Positions 10,601 through 20,432 are shown, counted from the stretch's first letter. The stretch: DNA of 64,000 nt from Acetatifactor sp. (GCA_022511465.1 JAFLRM010000005.1:39663-103662); one strand, 5' to 3'. Notes: generated by a model not told the origin, from the sequence alone. Numbers and translations: made by a program.

Positions 10601-12162
10601 TGGGCGAACAGCTGTTTAAACGAATTAAATAACGGATGGTGTGTTTTAGACAATACCGGCAGCGGAGTATCCACACCCATCGCCGCAATGGCCTCCCCAC
10701 CGTTCTTCGCCATGGGAAGGATGCTCTGCCGAAGTTCGTCGTAGGTGTAGCCAAACGCCTTCTGCATCCGTTGACGCTCCTCATAGGTGAACTCCGGCAC
10801 TCTCTGATTGGGAATCTTTATGTCGTGAAGCTCCACCAGCTTGCTGTCCAGCCACTCGCCGTAGGGCTGTCTGGAAATATACTGCTCCTTCAGATGCTCA
10901 TCATCGATCACCTTACCTTGCACGATGTCCACCAAAAGCATCTTGCCGGGACGCAGTCTCTCTTTCACACGGATCCTGGCAGGGTCGATATCCAATACCC
11001 CCACCTCGGAGGACAAGATCAGGGTGTCATCATCCGTGATCATATATCGGGAAGGGCGCAGACCGTTGCGGTCCAGCACCGCACCCATAATGTCACCGTC
11101 GGAGAACAAAATGGACGCAGGGCCATCCCAGGGTTCCATCATGGTGGCATAATATTGGTAGAAATCTCTCTTGGTCTGGGACATAGCCTTGTCGTTTGCC
11201 CAAGGCTCCGGTATAGCGATCATCACAGCCAAAGGCAGATCCATACCGCTCATCACCAGGAATTCCAACGTATTGTCCAACATCGCGGAATCGGAACCGG
11301 TCTTGCTGATCGCGGGAAGAACCTTGTGGAGCTGACCTTTTAAGTGCTCGGACTCCATATTTTCCTCTCGGGCTAGCATCTTATCGGCGTTGCCGCGAAT
11401 GGTATTGATCTCACCGTTATGTACCATCAATCGGTTCGGATGGGCGCGCTCCCAACTGGGATTCGTGTTAGTGGAAAAACGGGAGTGCACCATGGCGATA
11501 GCGGACTCGTAATCCTGGCTCTGCAGGTCGGCAAAGAAAGTGCGCAGCTGCCCCACCAGAAACATTCCCTTGTACACAATGGTCCTGCTGGAGAAGGACA
11601 CCACATAGGTGTCATCTGAAGACTGCTCAAACACACGTCTCGCAATGTACAGCCTTCTGTCGAAAGGCAGACCTTTTTCCACGTCCACGGGTTTTTTCAC
11701 AAACCCCTGCATGATGTAAGGCATGCATTCTACCGCCTTGTGTCCCAGCACATTGGGGAAAATGGGCACCTCACGCCAGCCTAAAAACTCCAGCCCCTCC
11801 TTCTCCACAATGATCTCAAACATCTTCTTAGCCTGATTTCTGCGAAGCTCCTCCTGCGGAAAGAAGAACATACCTACACCGTACTCCCGCTCCCCTCCGA
11901 TCTCAATACCAAGCGCCTTGGTCACCTTGGCAAAGAACTTGTGAGGGATCTGGGTAAGGATACCCACGCCGTCACCGGTCTTGCCCTCCGCATCCTTGCC
12001 GGCTCTGTGCTCCAGATTCTCCACGATCTTCAGAGCGTTCTCCACAGTGGCGCGGCTCTTTTGGCCGTTAATATTGACACATGCTCCGATACCGCAGTTA
12101 TCATGCTCAAATTCCTCACGGTAGAGGGGCGCCTGCGGAAGATTATTTTTCACATCAAACAT
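7615..12162 (-). CDS. gltB: Glutamate synthase large subunit
   Basis: 1515 aa; N-terminal CGIGACVNINGQKS glutaminase, central TIM-barrel and C-terminal GXGXG repeats. Confidence 0.97.
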   Translation of the reverse strand: MFDVKNNLPQAPLYREEFEHDNCGIGACVNINGQKSRATVENALKIVENLEHRAGKDAEGKTGDGVGILTQIPHKFFAKVTKALGIEIGGEREYGVGMFFFPQEELRRNQAKKMFEIIVEKEGLEFLGWREVPIFPNVLGHKAVECMPYIMQGFVKKPVDVEKGLPFDRRLYIARRVFEQSSDDTYVVSFSSRTIVYKGMFLVGQLRTFFADLQSQDYESAIAMVHSRFSTNTNPSWERAHPNRLMVHNGEINTIRGNADKMLAREENMESEHLKGQLHKVLPAISKTGSDSAMLDNTLEFLVMSGMDLPLAVMIAIPEPWANDKAMSQTKRDFYQYYATMMEPWDGPASILFSDGDIMGAVLDRNGLRPSRYMITDDDTLILSSEVGVLDIDPARIRVKERLRPGKMLLVDIVQGKVIDDEHLKEQYISRQPYGEWLDSKLVELHDIKIPNQRVPEFTYEERQRMQKAFGYTYDELRQSILPMAKNGGEAIAAMGVDTPLPVLSKTHHPLFNSFKQLFAQVTNPPIDCIREEIVTSTTVYVGTDGNLLEESPQNCNMLKINNPILTNTDLLKIKNMKVEGFHVEVIPITYYKNTSLERAIDRLFVEVDRAYREGTNVLILSDRGVDENHVPMPSLLAVSALNQYLVRTKKRTRVSLILESGEPREVHHFATLLGYGACAINPYLAQESIKELVDNHMLDKDYYAAVDDYNYAVLHGIVKIAAKMGISTIQSYRGSQLFEAVGIAEEVISAYFSNTVCRVGGLTLKDIEKDVDDLHSMAFDPLGLASDLTLDSPGHHKSRSGGDEHLYNPATIHMLQESTKRGDYGMFKQYTAMVNDENSIKNLRGLMDFKYPEKGVPLEKVESVESIVTRFKTGAMSYGSISKEAHETMAIAMNRLHGKSNSGEGGEDIERLTVGPDGLDRCSAIKQVASGRFGVTSRYLVSAKEIQIKMAQGAKPGEGGHLPGGKVYPWIAKTRHSTPGVSLISPPPHHDIYSIEDLAQLIYDLKNANKDARISVKLVSEAGVGTVAAGVAKAGAQVVLVSGYDGGTGAAPRTSIHNAGLPWELGLAETHQTLIMNGLRNKVRIETDGKLMSGRDVAIAAMLGAEEFGFATAPLVTMGCVMMRVCNLDTCPVGVATQNPELRKNFKGKPEYVENFMKFIAEELREYMAKLGVKTVDELVGRTDLLKVKENLSPSQKQIDLSQILANPYEGTSEKVTFDPKQVYDFELEKTLDEKVLLKQLGKAINAGQKRSIEVDVSNTDRTFGTILGSEITRKLGSDVEEDTYRILCNGAGGQSFGAFIPKGLTLELVGDSNDYFGKGLSGGKLIVYPPKGSKFKADENIIIGNVAMYGATSGKAFINGVAGERFCVRNSGAYAVVEGVGDHGCEYMTGGRVVILGRTGKNFAAGMSGGIAYVLDEDNDLYKRLNKEMVSSSEITSKYDVMELKSMIQEHVALTNSAKGKEILDSFNEYLPKFKKIIPHDYERVLKTIVQMEEKGLSAEQAQIEAFYANTRK

Positions 12163-12233
12163 TGCTGTGCTCCTTTCTCTGTCATAATCCGCTGTTAATC
12201 GAATGAGCAGCCTGAAATGCTTCGCATTCGCGC

Positions 12234-12314
12234 AAAAAAAGGTCGCAATGAGCCCTTAAAGCGCTCCATTGCGACCTTTTCCACCACTATACACCTTTTT
12301 TTCCCGTCTGTAAA
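12234..12314 (-). promoter_or_regulatory. Promoter TTTACA-N17-TATAGT followed at once by a terminator-like hairpin in the gltB leader
   Basis: -35 12314-12309, -10 12291-12286. Hairpin AAAAGGTCGCAATGGAGC...GCTCATTGCGACCTTTTTTT spans about 12280-12234, all upstream of the gltB ATG at 12162. Confidence 0.6.
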
Positions 12315-12428
12315 TAACAACTTTATATGAAATTGTCAGAAAATTTGAAAACTTTCACTTTTTCGAGATATAGTCTGTATATTTATCGAATTATTCTTCA
12401 ATTGATGACTTCAACGTACAATTCCATC

Positions 12429-14279
12429 TTACTCCTCAAGGAAAATGTTTATTTTTTTATTTAGCGGCCACAGAGTATATCCAATGGCTGACAAAATCCC
12501 CACCCAGGTCATGGTAAGAAACAGTCGCGCCTCCCTCAATGCAGGCATTCCCCAGTAGGATATTCCTGTCAGAAGCTGTCCACTTTCCGGTTCTCCATTG
12601 ACGGACAGTCCTCCATACTCTGCCAAAGGCATTTCCCCGTTGTCTGTCACCCAGACATACACCGGCTGTTCCGTCTCCTTAATCTCCACTGTCAGCCGGT
12701 AAGTTTCTCTGGGATTCAACTTCCATTTCACATCGCGCCTCTGGTAATTACTTTCCCCAAACTTTTCCACCTGATATATCTCCTGATACTCCAGAGTATC
12801 TCCTCTCCACAGGGAAACCTCACAGTATCCCGTTTCACCACTGCTCTCCAATCCAATATTGAAACCTCGGATCTCCCCAAATGTGGGAGAAAAACTCGTC
12901 TCCAAAAATTCATCTTTTGCCATGGAGATCCTTCTAAATTGTGCCTGACCATTTAAAACAGACAACTCTTCGCGGGCTGTCCTGCCCAAAGGCACCGACA
13001 CCGCCATCACCAAAAGAAGCGCCCCTGCCAACACAAGCCGCCTTCGAAGCGGTACTCTGCGTGGTTTTCTCACACCGGAAACACTGCCAAGCACCATTGC
13101 CAGAAACGCCAGTATACTCACTCCAAAAATGCGGTAGGTAAAATAGTTATGTCCTCTAGTGTGATTACTCAGCACGAAGTACCACACCACGCTGGACAGA
13201 CCTATCAGCAGATATGCATATCGCTTTGTATCCCTGCGCGATCCACCCAGATACAGGGGGCGGCATATCCACCAGATGAGCCAGACCGCAAGGATCCAGG
13301 CATACACCTTGTACTGATAGTGCTTCCAGTTGATGTAGATCGCCTGAAAACGCTCTTCCAGACTTCCGTCCCCCTGCATACCGGAGCGAAAGAAGACCTC
13401 GTTGATCGCACTCTCAAAAATATTGCGGCCCAAGACCACTGTAGCCAATGTCCACTTCATGATCCACAGTCCTGCATAGCCCACGATCCAGCTGATACCG
13501 GAAAATATCACCTCCCGGACCCACACACTCTCTTTCCGTTCAGCCGGATCCATCACCAGCCACCACACCAGGGGGAAGCCCCATGTAAACAGAGGGTATG
13601 TCAGAAGATCAAAATAGCAGGCCGCCATTCCCATTGCCATGAAGAAAAAGATATATCTCGATCTTATAGCAAAATAGTCACGCTTCCATAAAAGTATTAA
13701 AAGACCTGCATAGGCCACATAAAAAATCCAACTAAACTGCAGGGACAATGGCAGCGCAACAGGCATGAGCAGCATGTAGGAAGTGAGAAACATGATCACA
13801 TACCGCATCCCTTTTTCTCTGCCGATGAGAAATACTAACGAAAACACCAACAAAAGCTGAATCGCGCAATTTACTACACGAAACTCCTTGTAGTCAAACA
13901 GGAGCATTAATGGCCGAAGCAGGGAAACATATCCATGCCAATAGTAGGTATAGCCTCCTCCCTCCAGATTATAAGCCTCCATAGCGCGCTTCAGAGGATC
14001 CCCGCTGCTGTTGTCAAAGGCAGTGTATAACATAACAGCATCCGTTGCACTATCCAACCCATCCGGCATTAAAAAGGAATTGTAATGGTTCTCATAACGT
14101 TCCCCGGAAACCACCGCCCGGGTATAACGTCCCTCCTCTGCTAACATTGTATATGTGGAAGCGCGGTTTTTCTCATTGATCGGAAGCATATACGCCAATG
14201 TCAAAAGAATTGTTGCAATAAAGGTTCCTGCCAAAAGAACCAGAAGGCCTTTACCAACTATTTTTCCTATGTCTCTCAT
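12429..14279 (-). CDS. Multi-pass membrane protein of unknown function with C-terminal extracytoplasmic domain (paralog of next gene)
   Basis: 616 aa; closely resembles the adjacent 14304..16181 product along its whole length. Confidence 0.75.
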   Translation of the reverse strand: MRDIGKIVGKGLLVLLAGTFIATILLTLAYMLPINEKNRASTYTMLAEEGRYTRAVVSGERYENHYNSFLMPDGLDSATDAVMLYTAFDNSSGDPLKRAMEAYNLEGGGYTYYWHGYVSLLRPLMLLFDYKEFRVVNCAIQLLLVFSLVFLIGREKGMRYVIMFLTSYMLLMPVALPLSLQFSWIFYVAYAGLLILLWKRDYFAIRSRYIFFFMAMGMAACYFDLLTYPLFTWGFPLVWWLVMDPAERKESVWVREVIFSGISWIVGYAGLWIMKWTLATVVLGRNIFESAINEVFFRSGMQGDGSLEERFQAIYINWKHYQYKVYAWILAVWLIWWICRPLYLGGSRRDTKRYAYLLIGLSSVVWYFVLSNHTRGHNYFTYRIFGVSILAFLAMVLGSVSGVRKPRRVPLRRRLVLAGALLLVMAVSVPLGRTAREELSVLNGQAQFRRISMAKDEFLETSFSPTFGEIRGFNIGLESSGETGYCEVSLWRGDTLEYQEIYQVEKFGESNYQRRDVKWKLNPRETYRLTVEIKETEQPVYVWVTDNGEMPLAEYGGLSVNGEPESGQLLTGISYWGMPALREARLFLTMTWVGILSAIGYTLWPLNKKINIFLEE

Positions 14280-14303
14280 TTCCTGTCCTCCGTCTACAAA
14301 AGA

Positions 14304-16181
14304 CTATGAAGATCTATTCCCCAGCTGTGACCACAGCACATACTCAATTGTTATCAAGACTCCTATCCATGTCATAACAAGAAACAGACGCCTCCATTTG
14401 GAAACGGGCATGTACCAATATGTGATACCTGTGAGCAACTGTCCTTCCACTCGGACTCCGTCTATTGAGAGCGCACCATATTCCGTAAGAGTCATGGCAC
14501 CATTATCCGTCACCCAGACATAGATCGTCTCCTCCGTATCTTTTGCTTCCACTGTCAACCGATAGGTAGTTTTGTGATCTAACTCCCATGTCACACCTTT
14601 CAATTGGTAATTTGAATCACCAAAGTCTTCCAATGGGAAACGTTCCTGATATTTGGGAATATCTCCTTCCCACAGAGTTAATTCGCAATACCCTGTATCC
14701 CCCGTGCTTTGCAGTCCAATATTAAAACTAAGCAGCTTGTCAAAGGTAGGCGAAAACTCTGCCTCCAAAATATCATCTTTTTCCATTGGGAACTGAGTAA
14801 ATTGCTCATAACCATTTAAAACAGTAAACTCTTCTCGTGTCAAATAGACCGGCAAAATAGCGACCACTCCGGTTACCAAATATACACCACACAATAACAA
14901 CCTCTTTCTAAAAGACATTTCTATCCTTACTCCGGCTTCCGGGATGCTTCCCAATACAATAGCAAGAAAAGCCAGCACGCTCACTCCAAAGATACGATAG
15001 GTAAAAAAATGATGTCCCGATGTATGGTCTGACAGCACGAAGTACCATACGATGCTGGATGCCCCTATCAGGAGATACGAACAACATTTTGATCCTCGAT
15101 GTCCTCCCCGAACTAATAAGCACCCCAGCCACCATACTAACCACAACAACAGGATTATCGCGTATACCTTGTATTCATAGTGCTTCCAATTTATATAGAT
15201 CGCCGACAATCGATCTGATAGGAGACCTCCCCCCTGCATCCCTGAGCGCAAAAAAACCTCATTGATAGCAGATTCAAAGATATTGTGACCCAAAATAACA
15301 GTGGCCAACGCCCACTTCATGATCCACATGCCTGCATATCCCGCAATCCATCCAAAGCCGGAAGTGACTACACGCTTGACCCAGAAGCCCGCCTTTTGAT
15401 CCGTTCGGTCCATTACGATCCACCATATCAGTGGGAACCCCCAAGTGAACAGCGGATAAGTCAAAAGGTCCAAAAAACTGGTAGCCATTCCCAGCGCCAT
15501 AAAGATAAAAACATATCTCGCCTCCTTGGCAAAGTAACTATATTTTTTCAAAAGGATGATCGCGCCGACGTAAGCTACATAATACACCCACGAGAATTGA
15601 AACGACAAGGGCATGGCGATCGGCGCCATAAGCATGTAGGAGGTCAAAAGCATAAGCACATACCTAAGCCCCTTTTCCCGACCAATGATAAAAGCAAGGA
15701 TCAGCAGCAGTATCAGTTGAACGGCACAATTTGCAATTCTCAGCTCCGTAAAGTCAAACAAAAGCATAAACGGTCTGAGCAATACGACATAGCCATGCCA
15801 ATAGTAGGAATAATCCCCCATTGTTGCATTATGTCCTTTCATCGCACGAACCAGCGGGTTCCCTTCACTGGAATCCAATGCTGTCCTCAGCATGATGCCA
15901 TCAGTGGAATCATCCAGAACATCCGGCAAATAGGAATGGAAGTGTGTATCCATTGAACGGCTTATTACGGCTGCCCGCGGATACCACCCTTCTTCCTCCA
16001 GTGTATCATAAGAAGTCTTCCTATTCTGCGGATTGACCGGCAGCATATACACTAATGTCAGCAGTACCGTACCGATGACAGTTCCTGCCAAAAGGAGCAG
16101 GAGACCCTTGCCAGCGAAGATTCCCATTCTCCATGACTCCCCTCCTCCTGTTTGTTTATGACTCGCAGTTTGTCTCTTCAT
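14304..16181 (-). CDS. Multi-pass membrane protein of unknown function (tandem paralog)
   Basis: 625 aa; shared blocks such as YYWHGYV.LLRP.MLLFD, SYMLM.P.A.PLSFQFSW, VILGHNIFESAINEVFLRSGMQG. Confidence 0.75.
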   Translation of the reverse strand: MKRQTASHKQTGGGESWRMGIFAGKGLLLLLAGTVIGTVLLTLVYMLPVNPQNRKTSYDTLEEEGWYPRAAVISRSMDTHFHSYLPDVLDDSTDGIMLRTALDSSEGNPLVRAMKGHNATMGDYSYYWHGYVVLLRPFMLLFDFTELRIANCAVQLILLLILAFIIGREKGLRYVLMLLTSYMLMAPIAMPLSFQFSWVYYVAYVGAIILLKKYSYFAKEARYVFIFMALGMATSFLDLLTYPLFTWGFPLIWWIVMDRTDQKAGFWVKRVVTSGFGWIAGYAGMWIMKWALATVILGHNIFESAINEVFLRSGMQGGGLLSDRLSAIYINWKHYEYKVYAIILLLWLVWWLGCLLVRGGHRGSKCCSYLLIGASSIVWYFVLSDHTSGHHFFTYRIFGVSVLAFLAIVLGSIPEAGVRIEMSFRKRLLLCGVYLVTGVVAILPVYLTREEFTVLNGYEQFTQFPMEKDDILEAEFSPTFDKLLSFNIGLQSTGDTGYCELTLWEGDIPKYQERFPLEDFGDSNYQLKGVTWELDHKTTYRLTVEAKDTEETIYVWVTDNGAMTLTEYGALSIDGVRVEGQLLTGITYWYMPVSKWRRLFLVMTWIGVLITIEYVLWSQLGNRSS

Positions 16182-16251
16182 TGTGCCTTTCTCCTTCTGT
16201 ACTTCACAATTCCTCCTATCTGAGGTAGGATCGCTTCTCCAATAGATGATA

Positions 16252-16527
16252 CTAATAGCCCCATTCCACAGTCACAGGATACTCCTTTAATTCATTGATG
16301 GTCAGGTAGTAGGAAACTCCTGCTTTTAGGTGCAATCCCATGTCAATATCCGTGTAGGAATTTACTGACATATTATTGTACTTGATATATTTTTTAAACA
16401 AAATCTCGCTGTCGGCAGTCGTGATCACCAGAGAGTACCCCCTAGACCAATCCTGCGCTTCCTCATCACTGTTCAACACAATGGAGATAGTATGCAGATC
16501 ATTGTACTGCGGCCGGAATTCTTGAGT
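16252..16527 (-). pseudogene. Probable remnant of a third paralog (C-terminal extracytoplasmic domain only)
   Basis: Reading frame FRPQYNDLHTISIVLNSDEEAQDWSRGYSLVITTADSEILFKKYIKYNNMSVNSYTDIDMGLHLKAGVSYYLTI resembles the lumenal domain of the two neighbours. No transmembrane region and no good start. Confidence 0.5.
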
Positions 16528-17342
16528 TATTCCTGCTTTATCCTGTGATAGATTCTCTCTTTCAGCCAGTGATAGCCACCAGAGAAAAAACTATTTTCCG
16601 CCAGAAAACTCCTGAGAGGCGCAAATGTACACAACATAAATAACCGATACCGCAAAAGCTCTCCCGCACTCATATAGGTGGAGGTAATCTGTCTGTGTTC
16701 TTCACGATCCCTATCATGATTCCTTTTATCTTCCGAAACGCCCCCGCCCTCGTAAGAAGACACGGCCATGCCCATATGGATCATTTTCGCCTTTTTGATA
16801 TAATAGCACCACAGAAAATGATCATAGTCCGCCCGAATACGATATTGCAGATCATAGGGCTTCTCTTTGCAGAGCGCCGCACTATAAAAACAGGACTGAT
16901 GACAGGGAATGTTGCGGTAACAGGTGAGACCGGTGATGCGTCCCGCCGATGCGATCATCGTCTGATTTCGGGCGCTGTAGGTATCCCCATAGAGTACCAG
17001 ACCATTCACATCCGCTCCTGCAGCAGCCTGGGACTCTACAGCCTCCGCTGCCCGCTCCAGAACCTTCTCATCGTAGAAAAGATCTCCGCAGTTTAAAAAC
17101 AGGAGAAAATCTCCCCTCGCGTGAGCAACCGCCTGATTCATGGCGTCGTAGATTCCCTTGTCCGGCTCTTTGAACAGACGTATGCAGTGGTCTTGCCTCA
17201 TCTCTTCTATGGATCTGTCGCAGCTTCCCCCATCCTTCACCACAATCTCATACTCCGTATAGGTCTGTGAAAGGATGCTGTCCAAGGTTTGATTTAATTT
17301 TTCTCCCGCATTCAAGCACACTATAATAATCGAAAATCTCAT
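16527..17342 (-). CDS. Glycosyltransferase family 2
   Basis: FSIIIVCLNAGEKLNQTLDSILSQTYTEYEIVVKDGGS and LNCGDLFYD motifs. Confidence 0.9.
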   Translation of the reverse strand: MRFSIIIVCLNAGEKLNQTLDSILSQTYTEYEIVVKDGGSCDRSIEEMRQDHCIRLFKEPDKGIYDAMNQAVAHARGDFLLFLNCGDLFYDEKVLERAAEAVESQAAAGADVNGLVLYGDTYSARNQTMIASAGRITGLTCYRNIPCHQSCFYSAALCKEKPYDLQYRIRADYDHFLWCYYIKKAKMIHMGMAVSSYEGGGVSEDKRNHDRDREEHRQITSTYMSAGELLRYRLFMLCTFAPLRSFLAENSFFSGGYHWLKERIYHRIKQE

Positions 17343-18868
17343 AAGACCTTTTTCCTTTTATTCAGGAAATAGATACTTCCCACTCCGATCACCATAAAGA
17401 TCACACACACTGGCCAGCTGACAAGCTCTCCCACCGCCAAACCGGTGTAAGACAGACAGTAGGACAGAATATTGGAGATCATGTGGATCGCAAGCGGCAG
17501 GCAAAAAGTACCAAAATACTCATAGCTATAGGCGATCAAGCAGCCCATGATAAAAGCATAACCTCCCTGTACCGCATTTCCATGGTAGACGCCAAAGACA
17601 AGCGCCGACAACACTACTGCCAGTCTTATATTGAGAAATCGCCTCATGTAGGAAAAGATCACACCTCGGAACAAAAGTTCCTCCGCGATCGGAGAAATGA
17701 TACCGTAACAAAAGATGCCGATCAGAAAATGGGCAGAATACTGATCTTCCACCACCGCCTGATACACCTCTGACTTATTCGTAACGCCGGACAGTTCCAG
17801 CAAAAGATTCAGGCCGATGACCGCACCCACAGTCGCCAGCCCTATGAGCAGATAATTCTGAACCGGCTCTGCTTTTAAATGTGCCAGCTTTGTCTCCTCC
17901 TTCGTCATATCGATCAACTGCTTCGCCGTTCCCCAGATAGGAAGAATACCCACAATAAATCCCACTGCAGTCATAAGAGTGGTGGCATTTCCGGTATAAG
18001 CGATGATCTCGCCGGTCTCATCCTTTACGATCAGAAAATCACCGACCATTCCCTGCAGACCGGGGCCGATCTGGAGCAAGAGCCAATTTAACGCATACAT
18101 GGCTATATTTCGAAACAAAAGAAACATGATAAAGCAGTAAACCATTGTCCAGATCCGCTGGGCCATGGGGTTCTTCTTTGTCGGCTGCTCCTCCTTTTGC
18201 ACCTCATCGCTTCCGCGGAGCAGAAACTTCTGCAATTCCCCCACGGAGCGCACAATATAGTCAGCCTTAGCCTCCTTCAACTCCTCCATACTGCCGTAAC
18301 CATAAGTGACACCGACACTCTCCACGCCAAGGGCATCGGCCCCCTCCACGTCGTAGCTGCGATCACCGATCATATACACCTCTTCCAACGGTATCGGCTG
18401 ATCGCCAAAGAGACGGTCTAATGCCTCACGTACTACTTCTTCCTTCCGGTCTCTGGTTCCGTCCAGTTCGCTTCCCACTACCACCTGAAAATACTTGTCT
18501 ATCTGAAAATGTTCCAGGATCCGCTTTACAAACACTTCCGGTTTGCTGGAAGCCACCGCCAGATGCATTCCCTTAGACTGCAGAATACGCAGCATTTGAG
18601 GGATGCCGTCGTACACCTCATTCTCAAAAATGCCCGTGTCCTGAAAACGCTCACGGTACTTTGCCACAGCCGCTTCCGCCTGCTCAGGCGAAAGCCCATA
18701 AAACTTCTGAAAACTCTCTCTGAGCGGCGGCCCGATAAAGGGCTCCAGCTTTTCAAGATCCGGTTCCTCAATGCCGAAATCTCTCAGCGCATACTGCACA
18801 CAGGTGGTAATCCCAACCTTGGGATCTGTCAGCGTACCGTCTAGATCAAAAAGCAAGTACTTCTTCAT
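17339..18868 (-). CDS. HAD hydrolase (phosphoglycolate phosphatase-like) fused to a CPBP-family intramembrane protease
   Basis: N-terminus MKKYLLFDLDGTLTDPKVGI...MIGDRSYDVEGA (HAD); C-terminus AEELLFRGVIFSYMRR...VYHGNAVQGGYAFIMG (CPBP). Confidence 0.85.
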   Translation of the reverse strand: MKKYLLFDLDGTLTDPKVGITTCVQYALRDFGIEEPDLEKLEPFIGPPLRESFQKFYGLSPEQAEAAVAKYRERFQDTGIFENEVYDGIPQMLRILQSKGMHLAVASSKPEVFVKRILEHFQIDKYFQVVVGSELDGTRDRKEEVVREALDRLFGDQPIPLEEVYMIGDRSYDVEGADALGVESVGVTYGYGSMEELKEAKADYIVRSVGELQKFLLRGSDEVQKEEQPTKKNPMAQRIWTMVYCFIMFLLFRNIAMYALNWLLLQIGPGLQGMVGDFLIVKDETGEIIAYTGNATTLMTAVGFIVGILPIWGTAKQLIDMTKEETKLAHLKAEPVQNYLLIGLATVGAVIGLNLLLELSGVTNKSEVYQAVVEDQYSAHFLIGIFCYGIISPIAEELLFRGVIFSYMRRFLNIRLAVVLSALVFGVYHGNAVQGGYAFIMGCLIAYSYEYFGTFCLPLAIHMISNILSYCLSYTGLAVGELVSWPVCVIFMVIGVGSIYFLNKRKKVL

Positions 18869-18872
18869 AATC

Positions 18873-19376
18873 CTAAAAACTCCTTATCTTATCACTTCCG
18901 TCATCCACAGTGTTCTCAAACTTCACCACTCGTACATCATACCCCACATTGTCATTCACTTGCACATGAGCAATGTCGCCCACTTTTTTGCCGAGAAGAG
19001 CTTTTCCCATAGGAGACTCATTGCTGATCAACCCTTCCAGCGAATTCCCCCGCACTGTGGTGACGATCTTATAGACTTCCGTCGTACCGTCCTCCACAAA
19101 CTCTACCGTCACCGTATTGTTGATGCCAATCTCATCCTCCGCCGATTCCTCCGAGATCACCTGCGCCGTCCGGATCATCCTCTCCAGATAACGGATCCGG
19201 CTCTCGTTTTGATTTTTCGCTTTCTTCGCAGCATAATACTCAAAGTTTTCACTCAGATCTCCATGCGCCCTGGTCTCCTTGACCTCCTCCAACATTTGAG
19301 GCCTCACCACCAGCTTCCGATACTCGATCTCTTCCTCCATCTTCTTAATATCACTGGGAGTCAACTTATCATACAT
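18873..19376 (-). CDS. greA: GreA-family transcription elongation factor
   Basis: 167 aa; DLSENFEYYAAKKAKNQNESRIRYLERMI and SPMGKALLGKKVGD. Confidence 0.88.
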   Translation of the reverse strand: MYDKLTPSDIKKMEEEIEYRKLVVRPQMLEEVKETRAHGDLSENFEYYAAKKAKNQNESRIRYLERMIRTAQVISEESAEDEIGINNTVTVEFVEDGTTEVYKIVTTVRGNSLEGLISNESPMGKALLGKKVGDIAHVQVNDNVGYDVRVVKFENTVDDGSDKIRSF

Positions 19377-19400
19377 AACCTATGTCCATCCTTTTCTAAC

Positions 19401-20372
19401 CTACTGTATCCCGTATATCACAGCTGCCGCCAGAATGATCTGCACGATGGCAAACCGAAACACTGTCTGCGTATTCGACCAATCCCAATTCTTTCGTACA
19501 TGGTCATGTAATGGCGTTCTCACCTTCGTTAAGATCCGAATCTTCAAAAATCGTAAAAGTGCTACCTTTATAAGTCCCAATCCTCCGTCTAAAATCATAA
19601 CAAGTGTTACCGGAATATACAAAAAAGGTGAACCGGTCTTCAAGATCGCGATACTGATAAACAATCCCATGGCCCTTGAACCGGCATCCCCCATCAAAAT
19701 CCTGCTGGGCGTGGCATTGTACCACAGATACCCCAGAATACACACTGCAAAGATCAAGATCATAAAAGAAAACTTTTCATCCACTCCCTTGATGCGGTCG
19801 ATCAGATAGATCGTCATGATCGTGATGATGGTAAGCGTGCCGGAGAGCCCGTCCACGCCGTCGGTACAGTTTGTCACATTCACCGAAGTCCACACCAACA
19901 CTACTGCCAACAAACCAAATAATAACGGGTGTAATATAAACTTCACATCAAACAGCGCCAGCTCTACTTCACTGGAATTATATCTCAAAAACGTGCATGC
20001 AACCACCACTGCCACACACAGATCCAAAAAACCTTTCTTGTATTCTCCCCAAGGTGCCTCGGAAGCATCGTCCAAAAATCCGGTCAACATGGAGATCACG
20101 ATCAAAACCAGATAAATAATGATCTCCGAAGTCAATGGAAGAAAGAGAAGTGCCGACACCACAAAGGCCAACACAAAAATAATTCCGGCTCCTCTCGGCT
20201 TACCTGCTGAGAGTTTGCCGTCATGGGCAAACTCTCGCCCTGCATCCTTGGGCAGATAAGGACTTAATTTGAAAGTGGCAAACACCGTAGCCGCAAAAGC
20301 AAATAAAATTCCACAAAAGGCAAGCATACCATCCGGACCGGGCGGGCCGCCTTGAATCAAACGATATAACAT
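19401..20372 (-). CDS. MraY-like phospho-N-acetylmuramoyl-pentapeptide transferase / GT4 family
   Basis: GKLSAGKPRGAGIIFV, NVTNCTDGVDGLSG and MGDAGSRAMG motifs. Confidence 0.85.
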   Translation of the reverse strand: MLYRLIQGGPPGPDGMLAFCGILFAFAATVFATFKLSPYLPKDAGREFAHDGKLSAGKPRGAGIIFVLAFVVSALLFLPLTSEIIIYLVLIVISMLTGFLDDASEAPWGEYKKGFLDLCVAVVVACTFLRYNSSEVELALFDVKFILHPLLFGLLAVVLVWTSVNVTNCTDGVDGLSGTLTIITIMTIYLIDRIKGVDEKFSFMILIFAVCILGYLWYNATPSRILMGDAGSRAMGLFISIAILKTGSPFLYIPVTLVMILDGGLGLIKVALLRFLKIRILTKVRTPLHDHVRKNWDWSNTQTVFRFAIVQIILAAAVIYGIQ

Positions 20373-20432
20373 AAAAACTCCTATCTGTACACTCCGGTTT
20401 CCCCTTTTTAGAATGTACTGTCAACTTAATTG

